Positions 31,729 through 40,016 of a stretch of 49,812 nt of DNA are shown in pieces. The DNA is from an uncultured Acidobacteriota bacterium. GTDB lineage: Bacteria > Acidobacteriota > Vicinamibacteria > Marinacidobacterales > SMYC01. Numbering within the stretch: the stretch's first letter is position 1; each line of letters opens with the position of its first letter. The stretch covers positions 1 through 49,812 of the forward strand of contig CAMYKY010000013.1 of NCBI GenBank assembly GCA_947259165.1. The letters are read 5' to 3'. The position numbers were made by a program, and so were the translations under genes. Below the pieces are notes generated by a model. That model was not told the origin of the DNA, did not search any database, and saw nothing but the letters and a program-made list of their open reading frames with translations.

Positions 31729-32738
31729 GTTCCGCGAGGGTCGTCGAATATGAGCTCCAACCCTCGCGGAGCGAGATTGTACTCCAGCACGGATCCACCG
31801 GCCTCCACCACGGAAGCCGCGACCGACGCCCGTTTTCCGTCCGGCACCGCCAGGATCATGCACCCACCGCCACCCGCGCCGCACACCCTTGCTGCGCTCG
31901 CTCCGCCTTCACGAGCGGCGGCGATGATCTCTTCGAGCTCGGGGCTCGAGACCGCCGGTGCCATTTCACGACGTGCCTGCCAATCGTCGCCGATGAGCTC
32001 GGCCACAGAGTCTAGATCCGCGGCGACGAGCGCGTCCCGTATGGCAACGGCCGTCCGACCACTTCGCTCGACTGCAGCCACCGTCTGGCGGTCGTCCTCG
32101 ATGAACCGCTTGACGACTTCCCAGTTCGTCGCTCCGGAGCGATGCGGTTGGTGGGAGTAGGCGAGCAGGAACCGCTCACGGAAGCGCTCGGGGTCGACGG
32201 GTACCGGCTCGCGGCGATGACCGAGCTTCCCCCACCAGAGGCAAGCCGCCCCGCCGAAAACGGGCGGGTAGTGGTCTTGGGCTCCGGTCATCGTTCGGAG
32301 CAATTCGACCTCGACTTGTTTGACGATATCGATCAGCGCGTCCGCGCCGTAGCGGAATCCCGTAATCCCGTTCAGCGCGCCCGCGATCGAGATCCCGAGC
32401 GAAGATGACGCTCCCAGACCCGCTTGAGGCGGCGCTTGAGAGTGCGTTGTCAGCGAAAGCGGGCGCTCGGGGGCGAAGAACGCGAGCAGGCGCCCTGCGA
32501 TCTCGGCACCCTCGACGTGGATCAACTCCTCGATCGATGCGGTGCACACTTCGCGGTCGGAGCCCCGGGTGCGAACGTGCCACGCGTCGTCGGGTGAAGG
32601 GTCGATTTCTACCTCGGTGTAGAGATCAATCGCGATGTTGACGGTCGCAGCCTCGTCGATGAGCAGGTAAAGCGGCCAGAGGTCGACGGTACCGCCGGCG
32701 AGATCGATGCGGGTCGGCGCGTGGGCGCGTATCGACAT
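31725..32738 (-). CDS. GHMP-family sugar kinase (HddA-like)
   Basis: 337-residue small-molecule kinase. N-terminal RAHAPTRIDLAGGTVDLWPLY, the ATP-binding loop PPQAGLGASSSLGISIAGAL, TGAQDHYPPVFGGAACLWW and the C-terminal motif ARVCGAGGGGCMIL are the family set. Overall it is most like D-glycero-D-manno-heptose-7-phosphate kinase or related sugar kinases; the substrate cannot be named from sequence, and no heptose pathway genes are nearby. Two bases separate it from the barrel gene and it overlaps the NTPase start by four bases. Confidence 0.83.
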   Translation of the reverse strand: MSIRAHAPTRIDLAGGTVDLWPLYLLIDEAATVNIAIDLYTEVEIDPSPDDAWHVRTRGSDREVCTASIEELIHVEGAEIAGRLLAFFAPERPLSLTTHSQAPPQAGLGASSSLGISIAGALNGITGFRYGADALIDIVKQVEVELLRTMTGAQDHYPPVFGGAACLWWGKLGHRREPVPVDPERFRERFLLAYSHQPHRSGATNWEVVKRFIEDDRQTVAAVERSGRTAVAIRDALVAADLDSVAELIGDDWQARREMAPAVSSPELEEIIAAAREGGASAARVCGAGGGGCMILAVPDGKRASVAASVVEAGGSVLEYNLAPRGLELIFDDPRGT

Positions 32739-32740
32739 GT

Positions 32741-33265
32741 CTACCAGACGAAGCCGGCATACAAAGCGTAGGTCATCTCGGCACCAGATTCGAAGGGTCG
32801 CTGCAGCTGGAGCTCAACGCTGAGACGGCCGAGCTCGACGCCGCCGACCAAGTGAAAACCGAGATCGTACTCCCAATCGTTGTTGCCCGACAACAGGGTG
32901 AACATGCTGATGAGTCCAACGCCGCCTCCGCCATACGGTCGTGCACCGATATTGCCCGACTTGTATTTGACGTTGACGAACCCGTTTGCCGGGAACAGCG
33001 TCGCCGTTCGCGTCGAGCCGATAACGTCCTGCCGATATACGGATGTTTGGAGCTCGAAGCCCACATACACGGTTTCACCGAAATTCACCGGGTAGTCGGA
33101 TCCGAACGCTGCCCGCCACCGTCCCTCGAAACCGATGTCGCGCGGCTGAAAAATGATACCGCCTCTGAGAAACGCGTCCCCCGCCGAGGACGGCGTGGAC
33201 CACAAGGCAGTGAACAAGACGGCAACAACGACGCCGGCGACCGCTCGATTGCTAACGAGTTGCAT
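32741..33265 (-). CDS. Small outer-membrane beta-barrel protein
   Basis: 174 residues with signal peptide (MQLVSNRAVAGVVVAVLFTA, cleavage near STPSSAG). The mature part is made of alternating strands (TVYVGFELQTSVYRQ, NGFVNVKYKSGNIGARPYG, EYDLGFHLVGGVELGRLSVE) and ends ALYAGFVW, a terminal aromatic typical of barrels inserted by the BAM complex. Size suggests eight strands. No specific family was recognised. First gene of an operon with a GHMP kinase; divergent from the Nudix gene by 69 bases. Confidence 0.72.
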   Translation of the reverse strand: MQLVSNRAVAGVVVAVLFTALWSTPSSAGDAFLRGGIIFQPRDIGFEGRWRAAFGSDYPVNFGETVYVGFELQTSVYRQDVIGSTRTATLFPANGFVNVKYKSGNIGARPYGGGGVGLISMFTLLSGNNDWEYDLGFHLVGGVELGRLSVELQLQRPFESGAEMTYALYAGFVW

Positions 33266-33334
33266 GTGTTGCGGATTATATCGGAGCTAGGCCCGCGGCA
33301 TCAACGTATCGACGCGGGTGCTATTCTTTTCCCC

Positions 33335-33898
33335 GTGAGCGGGATCGTGGAACAGCTACGCCGTCGTTTGTCGGTCAGGTCTCCTCGCCGCGGTCCGAGT
33401 GACCTCCGAGCGGCTGCTGTACTCGTCCCGATCATCGTGGGTCCCGAGACGGGCGGCGAAAGGCTCCTTTTGACACGGCGTTCGCAGGCGCTGCGGCGCC
33501 AGCCGGGGGATATCGCTTTCCCCGGTGGCGCAGTGGATGCAGAGGACTCCTCACCGCTGGCGACGGCTCTGCGCGAAAGCTACGAGGAAGTCGGGCTCGT
33601 TTCCGACGATGTCACGGTGTTGGGTCAAATGGACGAGCGGGGAACGGTGACGGGGTTTCGCATCTCGCCGTTCGTCGCCACGGTCGAGGGCCCGTACCCG
33701 TTTCGAACGAACCACGAAGTGGAGGCCTTTTTCGAAGTGCCCATCGATGCCCTACGGGACCCGGGAGTGCTCGAAGTCGAACCGCGTCGCCTGCCAGACG
33801 GATCGATCCGCGACGTTTATCACTATCACTTCGAGGGCCACGATATTTGGGGGATCACGGGGCAGTTGATCAAGGAGTTTCTGGACCTGATCGAGTGA
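33335..33898 (+). CDS. Nudix hydrolase, CoA pyrophosphatase type
   Basis: 187 residues from GTG 33335 (a second GTG at 33347 is possible; neither has a strong ribosome site). LLLTRRSQALRRQPGDIAFP followed by GGAVDAEDSSPLATALRESY and EEVGLVSDD is the arrangement of the YeaB/NudL/NUDT7 CoA-diphosphatase group, combining the upstream RS...R.xGxIAFPGG motif with the Nudix box REx2EEVGL. Predicted to cleave CoA or its derivatives. The longer open frame from 32852 is antisense to the barrel gene and not coding. Confidence 0.87.
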   Translation: MSGIVEQLRRRLSVRSPRRGPSDLRAAAVLVPIIVGPETGGERLLLTRRSQALRRQPGDIAFPGGAVDAEDSSPLATALRESYEEVGLVSDDVTVLGQMDERGTVTGFRISPFVATVEGPYPFRTNHEVEAFFEVPIDALRDPGVLEVEPRRLPDGSIRDVYHYHFEGHDIWGITGQLIKEFLDLIE

Positions 33899-34090
33899 GT
33901 GGCATCCGGCTTTCGGCTTTCGGTTGATGCTCGTTTGGGGCAGCTGTTTCTTCTGCGCAGCTCGCTCGGTGAACAATGTTCTGTTCCCGAAGATCTAGAC
34001 GCCGGTTAGAGGCGCGGCATTGAGGGAATAGCTCTCAGTCCAAAACGAGTACGGCAACCTAATGCCGGATGCCGAGAGCCGAAAGCCGCT
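33898..34090. repeat. Palindromic element, family C copy 3
   Basis: 193 bp between the convergent Nudix and ligase genes, starting on the last base of the Nudix TGA. Arms CGGTTGATGCTCGTTT (left) and AAAACGAGTACGGCAACC (right) match copy 1; the outer tips have drifted to AGTGGCATCCGGC and GAAAGCCGCT. The interior keeps GCTCGGTGAACAATGTTCTG, like copy 1. Confidence 0.75.
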
Positions 34091-34096
34091 GCGCTG

Positions 34097-35050
34097 CTAA
34101 CGGACTGGCACGACGCAATCCCGAGGATCCATCTGGACGAAGCCTATGAATACCGGGTGTCGGAGTCGGCGGTCCTTTGTTAGCTCCGAGTACTCCACTC
34201 TGACGACGAGTGCGGGTTTGAGCCATTCGATCTCGCCTGGTGCTTGTGCGGTGAAGTCGTCGGGGGCCGCGGACTTGAGAGGATCTAGCTCGGTGGCGAT
34301 CTGTGCGAGCGTCTGCTGGTCAAGGCCACTACCGACGTTTCCGAGCCAGGCGAGCGCGGCTCCGTCGTACGCACCGAGCACGAGAGATTTCACACGCCGG
34401 GTGCCTCGCTCCCGCACGATGCCGACGAGCACTCCGTCGGTGCGGCGCCGTACCTTGAGCTTCAGCCACTCGTTCGATCGTTCTCCCTGGAGATAGCGGC
34501 CGTTCAGGCTTTTTGCGACGATGCCCTCGAGGCCACGATCGTCGGCTTCTTTGAACAGCGCCCTGCCCTGGCTGAGGACATACGTACTCTCGAGGATGGG
34601 TGCGGGCGGGTCCTTCAACAGCTCGGACAGAAGAGCCTTGCGCTCGACCAGGGGGCGATCGACCAGGGGCTCGCCGTTGCGGTACAGAAGGTCGAAGGCG
34701 ACGTAGACGACGGGGTGTTGTCGTGCCTTGAGAAGCGCGGCGTCTCGGGTCGCGGTTTGCTCGCGGATCAGGACCCGCTGGAAGTTCGGGTGACCGTCCT
34801 CGTCGAGAACGACGACTTCGCCGTCGAGAATCCCGTCACCGGGCAACTTTGCCAGTGCTCTTTCGATTTCGGGATAGCGCGCCGTCGCATCGGTGCGCTT
34901 TCGCCCTTGCAGCCGAGCGACGTTGTTGCCGAAGAAGGCGAGGATTCGAATGCCGTCCCACTTGATCTCGAACAGGTGCTCGTCCGAATCGAACGGGGAG
35001 CCGGTGCGCGCAAGCATCGGCGAGATTCTCGCCTGGAGCCAATCGCTCAT
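34097..35050 (-). CDS. ligD: ATP-dependent DNA ligase, stand-alone LigD-type ligase domain
   Basis: 317 residues. Adenylation motif I is EIKWDGIR (K30); ILDGEVVVLDEDG, VYVAFDLLYRNGE, EGIVAKSLNGRYLQG and EWLKLKVRR are motifs III to V; an OB-fold domain follows with the closing RHPVFIGFVQMDP. Polymerase and phosphoesterase modules of full LigD are missing, so this is the ligase part alone (also called LigC-like in some bacteria). The Ku gene lies 109 bases upstream on the same strand, which points to non-homologous end joining. Confidence 0.93.
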   Translation of the reverse strand: MSDWLQARISPMLARTGSPFDSDEHLFEIKWDGIRILAFFGNNVARLQGRKRTDATARYPEIERALAKLPGDGILDGEVVVLDEDGHPNFQRVLIREQTATRDAALLKARQHPVVYVAFDLLYRNGEPLVDRPLVERKALLSELLKDPPAPILESTYVLSQGRALFKEADDRGLEGIVAKSLNGRYLQGERSNEWLKLKVRRRTDGVLVGIVRERGTRRVKSLVLGAYDGAALAWLGNVGSGLDQQTLAQIATELDPLKSAAPDDFTAQAPGEIEWLKPALVVRVEYSELTKDRRLRHPVFIGFVQMDPRDCVVPVR

Positions 35051-35159
35051 TCCGCTTCACCGCGCGATGACCGATGGTCACATGTCGCCCCCAACCATCC
35101 TTGCTCTTTCGCGAAACCGCAGCGCCTCCGTCTGAATTCCGTTGCAGCGCGGCGGGCCT

Positions 35160-35990
35160 TCACTCGTTGGAGGCTTTGGCGGCCGGGGCCTCTTCAGAGG
35201 TCGCCTCTTCCCGTGTCGCGAGCTGGCTTTGTTCGAGGCTCGTCTTGAGGGCATCCATAAGGTTGATGACCTTGCCCATCTCCACTTCGGGCGGCGCGAC
35301 GATTTCTTTGCCCTCGGCCTTGGCTTTGACGATGTCGAGAAGTGCCGTGCGGTAGTTGTCTTCGAACTCCTCGGGATGGAACGGCTTGGTGATCGATTCG
35401 ATGAGCTGCGTCGCGAGCTGCAGCTCTTCGGGATTGATCTGGGGCGTTGCCTCGAGCTCTTCGATACCTGTCAGCGCGCGAACTTCGTCAGCGTAGTAGA
35501 GCGCCGACATCACAAAGACTTTGTCCCGGGGACGGATGGCGACCACCTGTTCTTTGCCGTTCATGACGACTCGCGCGAGCGCGACGCGTTGTTGTTCTTC
35601 GGTGGCGTGCAGGATTGTGGCGAAGCTTTCGATCGCGACAGGGCCGTCCGGCACGACGTAATGGGAGCCGTGGTAGTAGACAGGATCGATTTCCCCACGA
35701 TTGACGAATTGGACGATGTTGATGGACTTCGTCGACTCCAGCCGTACCTTGGTGAAATCTTCCTCGTCCATGATGACGTACTGTTCTTTCGCGTATTGGT
35801 AACCCTTCACGATTTCGTCGCTCGAGACGCTGCGCTCGCACGTGGGACACCGCTTGTCGTATTTCACGCGAGAGTTGCACTCTTTGTGTATTTGATTAAA
35901 TGATACAGATTGGGAGCGTGCGGCCGGGTACATGCGGACTGGAATATTCACGAGCGAAAGTTTGAGGAATCCCTTCCAAGTCGGTCTCAT
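35160..35990 (-). CDS. ku: NHEJ protein Ku
   Basis: 276-residue bacterial Ku homodimer subunit that holds DNA ends and recruits LigD. WKGFLKLSLVNIPVRMYPAA at the N terminus, FNQIHKECNSRVKYDKRCPTC, then EIVKGYQYAKEQYVIMDEED and a beta-barrel core with VYYHGSHYVVPDG. The C-terminal tail after residue 250 is rich in Glu and Ala rather than Lys. Adjacent ligase on the same strand forms a two-gene NHEJ set; a separate polymerase (LigD Pol) would be needed from elsewhere. No promoter could be set in the AT-rich upstream gap. Confidence 0.97.
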   Translation of the reverse strand: MRPTWKGFLKLSLVNIPVRMYPAARSQSVSFNQIHKECNSRVKYDKRCPTCERSVSSDEIVKGYQYAKEQYVIMDEEDFTKVRLESTKSINIVQFVNRGEIDPVYYHGSHYVVPDGPVAIESFATILHATEEQQRVALARVVMNGKEQVVAIRPRDKVFVMSALYYADEVRALTGIEELEATPQINPEELQLATQLIESITKPFHPEEFEDNYRTALLDIVKAKAEGKEIVAPPEVEMGKVINLMDALKTSLEQSQLATREEATSEEAPAAKASNE

Positions 35991-36541
35991 CGTGCGACCC
36001 TCCCGACGCGGAGTTTAGAGGCCCGCTCGCCTATGTGTCAACGGCCAGCTCGTCTTCGGCGGGTGTCCGAACGGCTGTGTCATTATGGAAGTAGTGGATG
36101 GCAATATTGCGCAAGTATTGCTGAACTTTCAAGCGGTGAGTGGAAAAACCTGCATGTCGGTGTAAACAATTGTTTCTAAATATAGTAAAGTGTTGCCCGC
36201 GTTGCCGAATGCGCTCGAGGTAACGCCAACGCAAGCTCGCCCACGATCCATTATCGCGCAATAGATGCAGTTTTTGTTTCTTTTGGCGGGCGGTCTGCCG
36301 ACAGCTCGCTTTAAGTTATTGATTTCATTGATTTTAAATATGGTCACTAATCCGGTACAAAAATTGCTTCGTGCTCTAGCAGCTATTTCATACAACTCCT
36401 GTTTGCAACCGGGAGAAGGGTACCGACACGCGATGCTTTCACTGTGGCCACACCGCTTGACGCGCCGGCTTCTAGGCTCGCCGGTCGTCGGGTCGTCCGA
36501 GCAACAGTGCTTTTTGAGCGGCGTGCCGCTCCGCTGACACG
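35991..36541. other. Long divergent gap between ku and a sigma54 regulator
   Basis: 550 bases with no credible gene; three frames of 76-90 codons show no protein-like features. The middle is AT-rich and includes the perfect palindrome AAACAATTGTTT (36164-36175) and a stretch TTGATTTCATTGATTTTAAA near 36320 that could hold a promoter for the rightward gene. It must contain the ku promoter too. A decayed gene cannot be excluded. Confidence 0.4.
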
Positions 36542-38020
36542 ATGCCCGAGCTCTCGGAACGCGTGCTCGTACTCGACTCAGTCGGTGCTGAGCGCCAGAA
36601 CATCGCCGGCTGGCTCACCCATCGTGGCCTCAGCGTGGATATGGCCGAACGTATCCAAGGGGCGGAGCTTTCGCGCTACGGCCTCGTGGTGTTGGATATG
36701 GATTTGCTCGACTCGGATTGGTCTCGCCAGCTGTCGGGGTTCAAGCGCTCGGCGCCGGAAACCGAGGTCATTCTGACGACGCAGGCGGGCGAAGGTTCTG
36801 TCGAAGCGGCTGTATCTGCGATCCGCGAGGGAGCGTTCGACTACCTCGTCAAACCTCTTGATCCGAATCGGCTGCCAGTTTTGGTGCACAAGGCGCTCGA
36901 GCGGCGACGCTTGTCGGAGGAGAATCGGGCGCTGCGGCAGCGATTGTCGCTGACAGACGAATACGGGAACGTCGTCGGCAAGAGCCGGTCTATTACTGAG
37001 GTTTACGAAATCGCGGGACAGGTCGCCAGTACTTCGGCGACGGCGCTGCTCACCGGCGAGAGCGGCACCGGAAAAGAGCTCGTCGCCAAGGCGATCCACA
37101 AGCGGAGCCAACGGCGAAAACGTCCTTTCGTCTCGCTGAACTGCGGCGCGCTACCGGAAGCACTTCTCGAAAGCGAGCTCTTCGGCTTCGAGCGCGGTGC
37201 TTTTACCGGCGCCATCGACTCCACGCCCGGCAAGTTCGAGCTCGCGGATCATGGCACGTTGTTTCTCGATGAAGTCGGAGAAATGAGCCCCAAGACCCAG
37301 GTCGAGTTTCTACGGGTCCTGCAGGAGCGGGAGTTTCGGCGAGTGGGGGGGGACAAGCTCATCCATGTCGACGTTCGCATCATCGCCGCGACGAACAAGG
37401 ACCTGCTCGAGGAGGTTCGAGCCGAGCGGTTTCGGCAGGATCTGTACTACCGGCTTGCGGTGGTTCCGATCCACTTGCCGTCGCTGCGCGAGCGGCGCGA
37501 GGACATCCCGCTGCTCGTGGATTCCTTCCTGAAGGAGTTTGCGCAATCGAGCGGAAGAGCCGCGAAACGCCTCTCACGGGAAGCGCTGGAGGCGCTGTCG
37601 CGCTACCATTGGCCGGGGAATATCAGGGAGCTTCGAAATGTCATTGAACGTTTGACGGTCACCGTTGATGCGAGCACGATTCGTGTCGAGCACCTTCCGG
37701 ACGAGTTGACGGCGGGCAAGAGTGCGACCCGTCAAATTTTCATTCGTCTCGGGACTCCGTTGCGCAAGGTGGAGGAAATTGTCATTCGGCGGACGCTCGA
37801 AGAGCTGACCGATCATCGTCAAAAAGCGGCGAGCATCCTCGGGATCAGCCCGCGGGCGCTCCACTACAAGATTGCCCGCTACGGCGTTCCCCGGAAACGG
37901 TCGCAGATTACTGGAAACGGGCCAGAGTCGAGCTCGAGTGTCGAGCCAACGGCCACCTCCAAAGTTATTCCCAGAGATGAACCCGGAACTTATCGAAGAG
38001 TCGATCATGACGAGCTGTAA
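36542..38020 (+). CDS. NtrC-family sigma54-dependent regulator with partly degenerate receiver
   Basis: 492 residues. The receiver domain (about 1-120) keeps the likely phosphoacceptor Asp in VVLDMDLLDSD and the Lys in YLVKPLDP, but the N-terminal acidic pair is reduced to one Asp (VLVLDSVGAE), so Mg2+ binding and phosphorylation may be weak. The AAA+ domain is complete: GESGTGKE, canonical GAFTGA, FLDEVGEM, FRQDLYYRLAVVPI. A Fis-type HTH (KAASILGISPRALHYKIARY) and a 45-residue polar tail follow. No histidine kinase is adjacent. It lies directly upstream of korAB in the same direction. Confidence 0.92.
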   Translation: MPELSERVLVLDSVGAERQNIAGWLTHRGLSVDMAERIQGAELSRYGLVVLDMDLLDSDWSRQLSGFKRSAPETEVILTTQAGEGSVEAAVSAIREGAFDYLVKPLDPNRLPVLVHKALERRRLSEENRALRQRLSLTDEYGNVVGKSRSITEVYEIAGQVASTSATALLTGESGTGKELVAKAIHKRSQRRKRPFVSLNCGALPEALLESELFGFERGAFTGAIDSTPGKFELADHGTLFLDEVGEMSPKTQVEFLRVLQEREFRRVGGDKLIHVDVRIIAATNKDLLEEVRAERFRQDLYYRLAVVPIHLPSLRERREDIPLLVDSFLKEFAQSSGRAAKRLSREALEALSRYHWPGNIRELRNVIERLTVTVDASTIRVEHLPDELTAGKSATRQIFIRLGTPLRKVEEIVIRRTLEELTDHRQKAASILGISPRALHYKIARYGVPRKRSQITGNGPESSSSVEPTATSKVIPRDEPGTYRRVDHDEL

Positions 38021-38056
38021 ACCTACGGAAAAATTGGTCTTCGGTTGCCGAAGTTT

Positions 38057-38085
38057 TTCGACAACCGACCTCGATTTGTTATTAT
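38057..38085 (+). promoter_or_regulatory. Possible promoter of korA
   Basis: TATTAT (38080-38085) is a good -10 candidate; the -35 position 17 bases upstream reads TTCGAC, a poor match. The start site would be about 38091, 53 bases before ATG 38144. No sigma54 box was found here despite the sigma54 regulator just upstream. Confidence 0.35.
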
Positions 38086-38143
38086 TTCTGGTAAGGACGC
38101 CGACCGTACGAGCAGACTTACCCCCCGCGACTGGAGACTTCAC

Positions 38144-39991
38144 ATGTCAACGCAAACTCTCGTAGGTGAGAAGGAATCCGGTGCCAAGCCAACCGTCGTC
38201 AACGACTTCTCCATCCAAGTCGCGACAATCAACGGCTCAGGGAGCCAGTCCTCCAATAGCGTATTGATGCGCGCCATCTTTCAGATGGGTGTGCCCGTGA
38301 GCGGCAAGAACCTGTTCCCGTCGAACATCCAAGGATTGCCGACGTGGTTTACGATCCGCGCGAGCAAAGACAGCTACATCGCACGAAAACGTGATGTCGA
38401 CATGCTCGTTGCGATGAACCCGCAGACCGCTCGCGAGGATGTGCAATCCCTGAAACCGGGATCGGCTGTCGTCTACGAGCAAAGCTTGGGGCTCGACAAC
38501 GTGCGGGATGACGTCGTTTTTTACCCCGTTCCTTTTGCGGAGTTGGCCAAGGATGTCATCGACGAGCCGCGTCTGCGCAAGCTTCTAGCCAACATGATCT
38601 ACGTCGGTGTCGTCGGCCAGCTGCTTTCGATCGAAAAGGAAGAGATTCGCGCCGCGATTACGAAGCAGTTCAAAGCGAAAGCGAAAGCGGTCGAGCTCAA
38701 CGTCAAGGCGATCAACGTGGGTTTCGACTACGCGGAAAAAAAACTCACGAAAGCCGATCCTCTCGAGATCGAGAGGATGAACGAGACCGCCGGCAAGATC
38801 CTCATCGACGGCAACGCGGCCGGAGCTCTCGGCTCCATGTTCAACGGTGTCACCGTCGTGACCTGGTACCCGATCACACCGTCGTCGAGCCTGGTCGAAT
38901 CTCTCATCGACTACATGAAGGTCTATCGCATTGACGAGAAGACCGGCAAGGCAACCTTTGCCGTCGTCCAGGCGGAGGACGAGCTCGCCGCCATCGGGAT
39001 GGTGCTCGGCGCCGGTTGGGCTGGCGCGCGTTCGTTGACATCGACCAGCGGTCCGGGCATCTCGCTAATGTCCGAATTCGTTGGGCTCGGCTACTTTGCC
39101 GAGATTCCCGCCGTCATCTGGAACATCCAACGCGTGGGACCCTCTACGGGACTTCCTACGCGCACCGCGCAAGGTGACGTCCTCAGCACCTACCTGCTAT
39201 CCCATGGAGACACGAAACACATCCTGCTATTCCCCTCGTCAGTCGCGGAGTGTTTCGAGTTCGGTGGTACGTCGTTCGACCTCGCGGAGCGCTTTCAGAC
39301 TCCGGTCTTTGTCATGTCCGATCTTGACCTCGGGATGAATATCTGGATGTCGGATGCATTCGAATACCCAGAAAAGCCGATTGATCGCGGCAAGGTGCTC
39401 GACGCTGAAGCTCTCGCAAAGGTCGATGATTGGGGTCGCTACAAAGACGTCGATGGCGATGGCATCCCCCATCGTACGCTTCCCGGCACGAACCACCCGG
39501 GGGCGGCGTATTTCACTCGCGGCAGCGGGCATAACGACTACGCCGAGTACACGGAACGGCCGGAAGATTATGAAAAGACGATGATGCGTCTGTCGAGGAA
39601 ATTCGATACGGCACGAAACGCCGTGCCGGGGCCGGTGCTCGACGAAGTGGACGGGGCCAAGATCGGGCTCATTGGCTACGGCACGACCCACTGGGCGATC
39701 GTGGAATCGCGCGATCAGCTGCGCAACGAGAGCGACCTGGCCGCGAGTTACCTCCGAATCCGGGCGCTTCCGTTCAACGATGAGCTGGAAGCGTTCGTGA
39801 GCAAATACGACCGCGTCTACGTGATCGAACAAAACCGTGATGCGCAGATGCTCCAACTGATTCGACTCGAGTTGGCCCATCGGCCGGAGCTTCTCGCCAA
39901 GCTGAGCAGCGTTTTACATTTTGCCGGACACCCGATCGACGCGCGTTCCGTCACCGAGGAGCTGGTCGCGCAGGAATATCCGGCCGAGTGA
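38144..39991 (+). CDS. korA: 2-oxoacid:ferredoxin oxidoreductase, fused gamma-alpha subunit
   Basis: 615 residues from ATG 38144 (CTGGAG 10 bases ahead). An N-terminal gamma domain (about 20-195, NGSGSQSSNSVLMRAIFQMG) is joined to the alpha domain with VTWYPITPSSSLVESLIDY, VVQAEDELAAIGMVLGAGWA, SLTSTSGPGISLMSEFVGLG and VGPSTGLPTRTAQGDV. This KorA type, working with the KorB-like gene next to it, oxidises 2-oxoglutarate (or another 2-oxoacid) with CoA and reduces ferredoxin; 2-oxoglutarate is the usual assignment but the substrate is not proven by sequence. Confidence 0.93.
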   Translation: MSTQTLVGEKESGAKPTVVNDFSIQVATINGSGSQSSNSVLMRAIFQMGVPVSGKNLFPSNIQGLPTWFTIRASKDSYIARKRDVDMLVAMNPQTAREDVQSLKPGSAVVYEQSLGLDNVRDDVVFYPVPFAELAKDVIDEPRLRKLLANMIYVGVVGQLLSIEKEEIRAAITKQFKAKAKAVELNVKAINVGFDYAEKKLTKADPLEIERMNETAGKILIDGNAAGALGSMFNGVTVVTWYPITPSSSLVESLIDYMKVYRIDEKTGKATFAVVQAEDELAAIGMVLGAGWAGARSLTSTSGPGISLMSEFVGLGYFAEIPAVIWNIQRVGPSTGLPTRTAQGDVLSTYLLSHGDTKHILLFPSSVAECFEFGGTSFDLAERFQTPVFVMSDLDLGMNIWMSDAFEYPEKPIDRGKVLDAEALAKVDDWGRYKDVDGDGIPHRTLPGTNHPGAAYFTRGSGHNDYAEYTERPEDYEKTMMRLSRKFDTARNAVPGPVLDEVDGAKIGLIGYGTTHWAIVESRDQLRNESDLAASYLRIRALPFNDELEAFVSKYDRVYVIEQNRDAQMLQLIRLELAHRPELLAKLSSVLHFAGHPIDARSVTEELVAQEYPAE

Positions 39992-40016
39992 ATACCCTTG
40001 AGATTGGGAGATAGAC

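Noticed and set aside
36031..36537. Short frames of 76-90 codons in the ku/regulator gap
   Set aside because: They overlap each other on both strands and show no ribosome sites or protein-like features.
37251..37271. TGGCACG-containing sigma54 promoter look-alike
   Set aside because: It lies inside the Walker B coding region of the regulator, and the downstream half does not match TTGC.
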